NCBI GenBank assembly: GCA_029265085.1
Contig: JAJUJY010000039.1
Span: 1-29,603, forward strand
Direction: 5' to 3'
DNA: 29,603 bases
Source: Chloroflexota bacterium
GTDB lineage: Bacteria > Chloroflexota > Anaerolineae > Anaerolineales > Anaerolineaceae
The position numbers and the translations under genes were made by a program. The notes under the pieces are model-generated. The model searched no databases. It saw nothing but the letters and a program-made list of their open reading frames with translations, and was not told where the DNA came from. Position 1 is the first letter of the stretch. Each line of letters opens with the position of its first letter. This document shows positions 24,287 to 29,603 of this stretch, piece after piece.

Positions 24287-25813
24287 CTACACACTACCCA
24301 CTTCTTCCCCCCATTCCACCGCCAGGCCGCGCTGCGCCGACCAGGATGCGCGCCAGAGCAGCACCGGCTGGTTCAGCCAACCCGCCTCGACCCGCGCCCA
24401 GCGCCCCACCACCCGGCGGCTGAGCGGCACAGGTTCCCCGGCCAGCGTCCGCAGGCTGCCGTCGATCCCGGCCCGGTAACGCAAGTCAGCCGGTTCAGGC
24501 AGGCTGCTGACCTCCAGCATACGGTCGGGCAGCACCAACCCGATCATACGCCTTCCGTTAGCATCCCCTGTTTGCAGTAGTTCCATGATCTCCGCCTGGC
24601 AGGACCGCAGCCCCTGCTTCCAGAGCAGCGTCCGGGCAGTGACCGCGGCACGCACCCGCACCCCGCTCAAAAACTGCCCGCCGCCGGAGGTACTGCCCGC
24701 CGCCTCGATCACCCGGTCATGGGTTGGGATTACCCCGCACAGGTAAAAATTGAGGTCCGACAGGCCGCCTTGCCGCGCAATCCAGGCTGAGCCTGTCCAG
24801 GTCAGCAACTGCCCGCGCGGATACTGGTTATTATCATCCACGTAAATGCGGTAATAATGGCTGGTGTTCAACGCCCCGCTGCGGCGCAGTTTGAGCCAGC
24901 AGCGCGAATTGGCCGCCACGGCCACCACCGCCGGCAGGCTGAAGCGCAGCCACCAGCGCCCGTTGGGTATATCCGCGCCGTTGAGACTGGCGCTTTGCAG
25001 CACCGCGCCCGGCACGCCGTTGTGATCGGCGCACACCTCCAGCACCAACTGGTCCGATGGATTGCCGTACACCCCGGCATTGATAAACACCTCGGCCAGC
25101 TCCCAGGGTCCCTGGCTGGTCTGAAAACTCTGCGCGATCTGTGCATCACTGGCGGCACTGCGCCCCAGGTTTTGCGTTCCCGCTCCAGGCAGGACAAAGC
25201 CCTCGCTGCCCAGTTCCTGGCGAAAATAGGTCCAGGCCAGCGTGTCCCACCAGCCGCGGCACTCCAGGCGCAGCTCGATCCCATGCACGGGCTGCGGCAG
25301 GCGGCGCAGCCCCGGCGCAGGTTGGGCAAAGCGCGCCAACAGCGCATCCCGGGCAGCAGCAGCCTGAGCATCCGTTGCGGCAGGGATTTCTAACAGGCGC
25401 TCTTTACAGCCGTACATTTGCAAACTGGCGGGTTCCTCCGCCCAGGCGGTTTCCAGCCGTTCTCCCACCCAGAGCTGCTCCGGAGTGCGCTGGCGGTAGC
25501 TCACCGCTGCCCGGTTCACCAGTTGGTCCAGGCACACCCGGCTGGCAAGCTGCCCCTGGCACACTTCAACCGCGCTGACATAGCCCCACCAGCAAGCCGA
25601 ACCGCTTTCGTCAAAGACCTGCACCGGACAGCGCAGCAAATTACCTGCCAGCAGTTGAAGCTCCGCGCTTCCGGCGGGCAGGCTGGCACAAAGCAGCGCC
25701 GACTGCGGTCCGCCGTCCGCGCACCAGGACAGGCGCTCCACGCGCAGCGGGTGAGGCCAGGGTGCGGAAAGTTGAAAATCACGCTGGTACAGCAGCACAC
25801 TTAACCGTTCCAT
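24287..25813 (-). CDS. Phage-like structural protein, probable tail/baseplate hub, with beta-sandwich insert
   Basis: The 508-residue protein has three parts. The N-terminal ~150 residues (LVNRAAVSYRQRTPEQLW, SLQMYGCKERLLEIPAATDA) look like a phage hub or gp27-type core. A middle part (about 210-360) contains AQIAQSFQTSQGPWELAEVF, SDQLVLEVCADHNGVPGAVL, NSRCWLKLRRSG and HYYRIYVDDNNQYPRGQLL, which resembles the choice-of-anchor R or carbohydrate-binding jelly-roll domains of surface proteins. The C-terminal ~150 residues are again unrecognised. The ATG at 25813 shares a base with the previous stop (TGATG), so the two genes are coupled. It is the last gene of the phage-derived block before the amrS promoter. 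The tail assignment is inferred from gene order and pattern; I recognise no family with confidence. Confidence 0.6.
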   Translation of the reverse strand: MERLSVLLYQRDFQLSAPWPHPLRVERLSWCADGGPQSALLCASLPAGSAELQLLAGNLLRCPVQVFDESGSACWWGYVSAVEVCQGQLASRVCLDQLVNRAAVSYRQRTPEQLWVGERLETAWAEEPASLQMYGCKERLLEIPAATDAQAAAARDALLARFAQPAPGLRRLPQPVHGIELRLECRGWWDTLAWTYFRQELGSEGFVLPGAGTQNLGRSAASDAQIAQSFQTSQGPWELAEVFINAGVYGNPSDQLVLEVCADHNGVPGAVLQSASLNGADIPNGRWWLRFSLPAVVAVAANSRCWLKLRRSGALNTSHYYRIYVDDNNQYPRGQLLTWTGSAWIARQGGLSDLNFYLCGVIPTHDRVIEAAGSTSGGGQFLSGVRVRAAVTARTLLWKQGLRSCQAEIMELLQTGDANGRRMIGLVLPDRMLEVSSLPEPADLRYRAGIDGSLRTLAGEPVPLSRRVVGRWARVEAGWLNQPVLLWRASWSAQRGLAVEWGEEVGSV

Positions 25814-27156
25814 CACAGCACCCGCTTCCGTGGGCGGGCATAAACGCGCACCTGCACCTGGCGGTCAGGCAGGCTGCCCGCATCGTCCTCAAAGAGCAGG
25901 TACAGGCGCTGGTTGACGCCCGGCTGCAGCCAGACCCCGCTGCCGCTTAAGGCATGGCTGACTTCCTGATTGGCCGCCTGGAGATCTTCACTCCAGCAAA
26001 CCCCGGCCGCACTGTCAATCGACAGCAGCCGGTTTTCGGCCAGCCCGCCCAGGGGATGGCAGGTCAGCCAGTGCTCAGCAGGCAGCACATGCAGAAAATC
26101 CAGTTGAAGTTCTTTGCTGCCCGCCGCGGCGCACTCGCCCCACACTTCCAGGGTCAGCGGCGCATACGGACCGCCGCCAAAATTCCAGGGCGGCAGGTAC
26201 AGCCCGGGCAGTACCGCCAACCGCTGGCCTGTCTCCAATGCCACGGCTTCGCTCTCACTGAGCAGTTCTCCCGTACTGTCACGGCGCAAGCGGGCGCGCA
26301 AAGACAATCCCTGCGGCGGACTGGCGTGCAGGCGGATGGCTGGCCGGAAGCAGCGTCCGGACAGGTAATCCAGGCTCGCGGTGCTGATCGTCCAGGCAGC
26401 CAGCCGTTCTTCATTGACACTGCTCCAGGTCAGTTTGAGGAAATTGGCATTGCTGGCATTGGCATCCGGCAGCCCAACCGCACTGACATTGGGGCCGGGC
26501 AGGGCAAATTCAGCCTCCAGAGCGTGCTCCAGGGCACCGTCGGCATCGCTCAACCGCGTACCCAGCCCCAGGTAGATGGTTTGCAGGCGGCATCCGGCGC
26601 TGAGGGTGTGGCAGATTTGCACCAGGGCAGGCACAGGCAGGCTGCCCGGAACATCCTGTGCCTGGATGTCCACCCAATTGGCATGGCCGCTGCCCGCATC
26701 CGTGTGATTGAACACGCCCAACCCGGTCTGCACCGCGCTGCCGTTGGGATTGGTCAGCGGGATGGACTGGAGGCTGCCTTCCCAAAAATCCGTACGAACC
26801 AGGCGCAGGCGCACCCCCTGCACCCGGCGCGCCCGGCCTTCTCGGGCGGTTCCCAACAATTCAACCCGGCCTGCCAGCACCCGCGCGCGGTACGGGGTTG
26901 TTTGCAACTCCAGGCTGAGAAAGAGATAGACCTTTTCCAATCCATTGGATGCCAAACCCAACAGCCGTTCCAGATCATTCAAGCAGCCGCTGATGCCTGC
27001 GCCTTCCAGAGCCAGATCAAAGATTTCTTCCACCCGCTCGCCGTCCAGGGTGGTTTCCGGCTGGCGGCGCGCACCGGTCCACGGTGAGACCGCACCCGCG
27101 CCGTGCAGATGCAGCGTGATGGATTGGCTGTCATTTTGCAGATACAGTGTTTCCAT
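25813..27156 (-). CDS. Phage-like structural protein (tail-associated candidate)
   Basis: This 447-residue protein has no signal peptide or membrane helix. Recognisable stretches are SPWTGARRQPETTLDGERVE near the start, CLNDLERLLGLASNGLEKVY (an L-x-x-L-E-x-L-L-x-x-A helix), RRVQGVRLRLVRTDFWEG, and later beta-rich segments such as LAVLPGLYLPPWNFGGG. The N-terminal helix plus R-x-D-F-W-E-G pattern recurs in prophage structural genes as far as I can recall, but the function is not established. The start is the ATG at 27156 with GGAGG six bases upstream; an in-frame GTG lies two codons further up. Its stop overlaps the next gene, and six bases separate its start from the upstream neck-like gene. 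Distal tail or baseplate is a guess from position. Confidence 0.55.
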   Translation of the reverse strand: METLYLQNDSQSITLHLHGAGAVSPWTGARRQPETTLDGERVEEIFDLALEGAGISGCLNDLERLLGLASNGLEKVYLFLSLELQTTPYRARVLAGRVELLGTAREGRARRVQGVRLRLVRTDFWEGSLQSIPLTNPNGSAVQTGLGVFNHTDAGSGHANWVDIQAQDVPGSLPVPALVQICHTLSAGCRLQTIYLGLGTRLSDADGALEHALEAEFALPGPNVSAVGLPDANASNANFLKLTWSSVNEERLAAWTISTASLDYLSGRCFRPAIRLHASPPQGLSLRARLRRDSTGELLSESEAVALETGQRLAVLPGLYLPPWNFGGGPYAPLTLEVWGECAAAGSKELQLDFLHVLPAEHWLTCHPLGGLAENRLLSIDSAAGVCWSEDLQAANQEVSHALSGSGVWLQPGVNQRLYLLFEDDAGSLPDRQVQVRVYARPRKRVL

Positions 27157-27168
27157 TGGCACCTCCGG

Positions 27169-27615
27169 TCAATCTTCCAAAGCCCAACCGCCGGGCAGTT
27201 CATCCGCCGGGGTGGGGAAAGGCGCATCCGCGGACTGCTGCAAATCGCGCTCGCGCAGCGCAGCGATCCGGCGCAGACCCAGCTCAAAGCGCTGAATTTG
27301 CGCCTGGGCAGCCTGCAACGCCGCCGCGGGCAGCCCGGGTTCAAATTGAAAGGCATCCACCTGCCCGGCAGCCCGCCCCATCAACGCGTATCCAGCCGCC
27401 CCGCGGGCCAGCAGCGAAAGCCATTCGCCGGGCAAGTCTGTCGGGGCGGTTTCGCCGTCCAGACCGTTCAAAACCAGCTTGCGCCCGCAAACCTGGACCA
27501 AATCTCCCAGCGCCTGGCGGACCGCCTCGGTCAGTTCGGCATCCGCCCAATGATTCAAGTCGCTGTCCAGCAAGACGGCGCGAATGCGTTCCAGTAAAAT
27601 GTCCAGGCCGCTCAT
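27169..27615 (-). CDS. Phage neck/head-tail connector-like protein
   Basis: The 148-residue protein is mostly helical. It begins MSGLDILLERIRAVLLDSDL, continues NHWADAELTEAVRQALGDLV, and has LPGEWLSLLARGAAGYALMG before a long helix, ALQAAQAQIQRFELGLRRIA. The D-x-x-x-W-x-D-x-E-L-x-x-A-x-x-x-A pattern resembles head-tail adaptor proteins of the YqbG/gp6 type, which bridge portal and tail in siphophages. The ATG at 27615 overlaps the lysozyme stop in ATGA. Position, between capsid/lysis genes and tail-like genes, also suits a connector, but the match is loose. Confidence 0.5.
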   Translation of the reverse strand: MSGLDILLERIRAVLLDSDLNHWADAELTEAVRQALGDLVQVCGRKLVLNGLDGETAPTDLPGEWLSLLARGAAGYALMGRAAGQVDAFQFEPGLPAAALQAAQAQIQRFELGLRRIAALRERDLQQSADAPFPTPADELPGGWALED

Positions 27616-28412
27616 GGCTGGTGCAGCTCCGGATGGCAGGACCACAGGCGGGCCAGTTTTTGGGTGTCGCTGAGCGCATGCGCATCCAACGAGCGGCCAA
27701 CCCAGGCGAAAAGCTGCTCGCGCGAGCCGTTGAAGTAATTCAAATCCAGCGTGCCGGAAACACCGGGCAGAATGAAACGATCACCGGAAAACTGCCACAA
27801 CGTCCAGGTGGGGCAGCCCCAGGGAATGCGCGGACCATAAATACGCGGTAAGTGATCGCGTTTCAGCGATTCCCAACTGCATTCGACCCGATTTTTGGGA
27901 TAGGGATACTGCGCCAGCCAGGTCGGCCAATCCGGCAGCCAGTGCAGCATCGGCAGGGCATATTCTTGAATGAAACTGCTGCGGGTATAGATCAGCACCG
28001 GTTTGTTCAAACGGGCGCGCAGACCTTCCGCTGCCGCCAGGGCAGACTGGCTGATCCGTTCCGGAGAGAGTCTGGATATAACCTTGTGACGCTGCCATTC
28101 CGCCCAATCTTGCCAGTACTGCTCCACATCCAGCGCGGCGAAATCCAGGCTGAGTCCTTCCACCGCACGGCAGAAGTTCTGCACCTGGGCTTCATCCGGG
28201 CAGGTCGGGTCGCACCAGTGATACGCGCCGGTGACCAGCCCGGCAGCCTGTGCCCCGGCCAGATGGCGGCGAAAGGCCGGGTCCTGCTCGCCTGCGCCCT
28301 GGCTGGCCTTGATCACCGCAAAGACCACACCGGCTGTTTTCAGGCGCGCCCAATCCACATCTTTGTTCCAATGAGAAACATCCACACCGAGGACTTTACT
28401 TTGATCGAACAT
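27612..28412 (-). CDS. GH25 family lysozyme (phage endolysin)
   Basis: This 266-residue muramidase should cleave the MurNAc-GlcNAc bond of peptidoglycan. It opens with LGVDVSHWNKDVDW (catalytic-site Asp11), followed by GVVFAVIKASQG, LVTGAYHWCDP and the catalytic pair Asp95-x-Glu97 in FAALDVEQYWQDW. The C-terminal part has LIYTRSSFIQEY, LPDWPTWLAQYPYPK and WTLWQFSGD with the usual barrel tail. The single GH25 domain fills the protein, with no separate wall-binding repeat. There is no signal peptide, so release would need the holin-like neighbour. The frame runs open to 28568, but the ATG at 28412 has AGGAG upstream. It lies in the phage-derived block. Confidence 0.92.
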   Translation of the reverse strand: MFDQSKVLGVDVSHWNKDVDWARLKTAGVVFAVIKASQGAGEQDPAFRRHLAGAQAAGLVTGAYHWCDPTCPDEAQVQNFCRAVEGLSLDFAALDVEQYWQDWAEWQRHKVISRLSPERISQSALAAAEGLRARLNKPVLIYTRSSFIQEYALPMLHWLPDWPTWLAQYPYPKNRVECSWESLKRDHLPRIYGPRIPWGCPTWTLWQFSGDRFILPGVSGTLDLNYFNGSREQLFAWVGRSLDAHALSDTQKLARLWSCHPELHQP

Positions 28413-28442
28413 ATTGCGCTCCTTTGTAATGGTTGAAGGGGC

Positions 28443-28474
28443 CTCCTTCTCTCCTGATGCAGGGAGAGAAGGAG
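28443..28474. repeat. Perfect 12-bp palindrome in the lysis module
   Basis: CTCCTTCTCTCC (28443-28454) and GGAGAGAAGGAG (28463-28474) form a stem with an 8-base loop, between the lysozyme gene and the small gene upstream. It lacks a T-run on either side, so it could be a processing or attenuation element or a mobile palindrome rather than a terminator. Confidence 0.6.
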
Positions 28475-28489
28475 ACTTTACAGACAGGT

Positions 28490-28663
28490 TTAGCGCCGCG
28501 CGCGCAGGACAAATTTCATCCCGTTTGGCGCAACCAGAATGACCGCGCCGTCTGCACGCACAGACCAATCCAACAGGTCGGCGGCGTCCATCGGCAGCCG
28601 GCGCAGAGCCGCCCGGACAACTTCCGGCAGACCGGCCGCAGGTTTAGGCATGGTCCGTTTCAT
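28490..28663 (-). CDS. Small conserved-looking phage-block protein, 57 residues
   Basis: An ATG at 28663 has GGAG eight bases upstream and opens a 57-residue frame: MKRTMPKPAAGLPEVVRAAL, then RRLPMDAADLLDWSVRADGA and VILVAPNGMKFVLRARR. It is basic at both ends and soluble, with no cysteine or membrane segment. It overlaps the end of the holin-like gene by 20 bases, as expected for coupled phage genes. I do not recognise it. Confidence 0.55.
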   Translation of the reverse strand: MKRTMPKPAAGLPEVVRAALRRLPMDAADLLDWSVRADGAVILVAPNGMKFVLRARR

Positions 28664-28904
28664 CGCCGGTACTCCTTTCGGCAGGGGTTGGACCGCGCTG
28701 CGACAGCCCGCGGCCGGCATCTTCGATCGCCACGCCGGTGGAATAGACCGCCAGTGCCGCGATCAAGGCCTGAACGGCCTGCCATTCGGTAATTTGTCCG
28801 GTGCTGAGGCCAGCGCCGATACCAGCCAGGGCAGCCAGCAGCACCCAGAATTTCCGCGAGCGGATTACTCGCCGGACCTGGTCCCAGATCGTCAGGTTGG
28901 TCAT
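28644..28904 (-). CDS. Holin-like small membrane protein
   Basis: This 86-residue protein starts MTNLTIWDQVRRVIRSRKFW and has two hydrophobic segments, about 20-38 (VLLAALAGIGAGL) and 43-60 (AVQALIAALAVYSTGVAI). A charged, hydrophilic C-terminal tail rich in Gly, Arg and Glu follows. Short proteins of two helices with a charged tail next to an endolysin are typical holins, which permeabilise the inner membrane and release the lysozyme. The ATG at 28904 has GAGG five bases upstream. Its gene overlaps the small downstream gene. The holin assignment rests on size, topology and its GH25 neighbour. Confidence 0.68.
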   Translation of the reverse strand: MTNLTIWDQVRRVIRSRKFWVLLAALAGIGAGLSTGQITEWQAVQALIAALAVYSTGVAIEDAGRGLSQRGPTPAERSTGDETDHA

Positions 28905-28951
28905 GGAATCCTCCTTTGTTTTGGTTGTTCGTTGTCAGCGGCCCCACCCTG

Positions 28952-28982
28952 CCCTCCCCAAATTCGCTGAATTTAGGGAGGG
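28952..28982. repeat. Near-perfect palindrome upstream of the holin-like gene
   Basis: CCCTCCC-C-AAATT (28952-28964) pairs with AATTT-A-GGGAGGG (28970-28982), 12 of 13 positions, around a CGCTG loop. It lies in the 320-base stretch without genes (28905-29224), which also holds two dispersed-repeat pieces and a smaller inverted repeat. It could be a terminator for the capsid transcript, though T-tracts are weak. Confidence 0.55.
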
Positions 28983-29002
28983 AGCGGCAAGGGCTTTTGG
29001 TA

Positions 29003-29035
29003 AATTCTTCTTTTTTTGTTGGGTTGCGGGCGGAC
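29003..29035. repeat. Partial copy of the dispersed repeat region
   Basis: AATTCTTCTTTTTTTGTTGG plus GTTGCGGGCGG resembles 24153-24180 (ACTCTTCTTTGTTGGGTTTC then GGGGCGGG), in the same orientation. The match is loose but shared with the left edge of the phage-like block. Confidence 0.4.
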
Positions 29036-29096
29036 TGCCTGACCAATGATGCAGCAGGTTTTCCACCCTTCACCCAACCTATAAGGAACTGTGGTG

Positions 29097-29121
29097 TGAA
29101 ATCTACTTCCGGTGGATTTCA
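29097..29121. repeat. Small perfect inverted repeat
   Basis: TGAAATC (29097-29103) and GATTTCA (29115-29121) form a 7-bp stem with an 11-base loop between the capsid and holin-like genes. A second short dyad (GCGAAT / ATTCGC, 29130-29147) follows. Role unknown. Confidence 0.35.
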
Positions 29122-29178
29122 GGCAGGTAGCGAATTCGTTCTATTCGCACCGCAACTACCCTTCACTCACCCTGTGAC

Positions 29179-29226
29179 TACAAAAAATTCTCTGCGTCCT
29201 CTGCGCCTCTGTGGTGAAATCTTCTT
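29179..29226. repeat. Dispersed repeat, copy at the capsid 3' end
   Basis: Matches 24115-24162 over its whole length with one indel and about three substitutions, in the same orientation. It abuts the capsid stop codon (complement of 29225-29227), so it sits directly at the 3' end of the structural gene. Confidence 0.7.
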
Positions 29227-29602
29227 ACGCCACATTGGACTTAAACAGCGGGCGGTAGTCCGCCACAAAAACGCTCAACCAGTGGCGCACCTTCATGCGC
29301 AGTTCGTCATTGGTAAAAAGCGCGCCGCTGGTCTGAGCATCCGCCAGGTAGATTTCCGGCTGCAAGCCAAAGCGCTCCCCAATGATGATCCCCGGCGCAA
29401 GGCGCGGATCGGCCACCGCCGCCCAGTCATTTGCATCACTGAATTCCGGCACCGTGATCACATCACCCATTTCACCGCGCTGCAAATTTTCGGAGACAAT
29501 ATTGGCCTCGCGCTCCCAGGCCGGGTAGAGAATCCGCTGAGCAGTCAGGCGCAGCCCACGCGGAACCAGCAGGTACCGGGCATCCAGTGCCAGCCTGGGG
29601 GC
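29225..29602 (-). CDS. Phage major capsid protein, C-terminal part (partial)
   Basis: The 125 visible residues are the C-terminus of a gene that continues beyond the right edge; the upstream frame is open to the edge. It reads LDARYLLVPRGLRLTAQRIL, REANIVSENLQRGEMGDVIT, VPEFSDANDWAAVADPRLAP and FTNDELRMKVRHWLSVFVAD, ending in YRPLFKSNVA. The pattern R-Y-L-L-V-P, then D-A-N-x-W, A-D-P and a final K-V-R-x-x-x-x-x-x-x-D-Y-R matches the Mu gpT-like/HK97-fold major capsid family. This protein forms the capsid shell. It heads the visible leftward phage-derived block. The N-terminal and any protease part cannot be seen. Confidence 0.72.
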   Translation of the reverse strand, partial: APRLALDARYLLVPRGLRLTAQRILYPAWEREANIVSENLQRGEMGDVITVPEFSDANDWAAVADPRLAPGIIIGERFGLQPEIYLADAQTSGALFTNDELRMKVRHWLSVFVADYRPLFKSNVA

Positions 29603-29603
29603 C

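Noticed and set aside
25954..27087. A 377-codon plus-strand open frame
   Set aside because: It is antisense to a coupled structural gene with a clear ribosome site, and reads as Gln/Arg/Pro-rich low-complexity sequence typical of GC-rich shadow frames.
28660..29073. A 137-codon minus-strand frame across the holin-like gene and palindromes
   Set aside because: It overlaps the holin-like gene in another frame and runs through repeat and palindrome sequence; no ribosome site or domain.
24115..29226. A CRISPR array formed by the repeated CCTCTGCG phrases
   Set aside because: There are only a few copies, kilobases apart, without regular spacers or cas genes.

Overview
The window looks like a chromosomal contig from an anaerobic or facultatively anaerobic member of the Chloroflexota, probably class Anaerolineae. 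This is inferred from style: Ser/Pro/Thr-rich linkers in a surface protein, Tad-type pilin-like genes, a rubrerythrin, a CHASE4/PAS/GAF histidine kinase and moderate GC content. No rRNA, tRNA or CRISPR array was seen, so the taxonomy is an inference. All confident genes except one (a CPA1 antiporter at 1636-3123) lie on the minus strand, so the window reads naturally from right to left.

The right end (24287-29603, minus strand) is a phage-derived block. It holds the C-terminal end of an HK97-fold/Mu gpT-like major capsid protein that runs off the window, a holin-like membrane protein, a 57-residue protein, a GH25 lysozyme, a neck/connector-like protein and two large coupled proteins that resemble tail or baseplate components. 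The lysis genes sit between capsid and neck genes, and no tape measure, integrase or terminase is visible. The intergenic stretches flanking this block carry copies of a dispersed repeat and several strong palindromes.

Next comes a likely operon (23875-19430) of an AmrS-type radical SAM enzyme, a sensor histidine kinase and a NarL/FixJ response regulator, with a candidate promoter and a structured leader. It is followed by three Tad pilin-like/TadG-like genes (19210-16299) that end at a strong terminator. The TadG-like protein has two EF-hand-type calcium loops.

A four-gene operon (16174-11391) encodes a YbjN-domain protein, a nitroreductase, a GH31 alpha-glucosidase and a GH13 maltodextrinase-type amylase. 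It fits intracellular breakdown of maltodextrins. Separately transcribed genes follow, several with their own promoter and terminator: rubrerythrin, a short-chain dehydrogenase, a lipoprotein with a duplicated Cys domain, and a transaldolase/fructose-6-phosphate aldolase.

A glycan-assembly operon (7331-3213) contains a possible 17-codon leader ORF, a DPM1-like GT2 glycosyltransferase, a GT-C-like multispanning membrane protein with C-terminal TPR-like repeats, and GalE. This suggests polyprenyl-phosphate-sugar-dependent surface glycosylation. The left end holds the convergent antiporter, a GNAT acetyltransferase, what looks like a frameshifted remnant of a second GNAT gene, and a divergent family I pyrophosphatase-like gene lacking several usual active-site residues.
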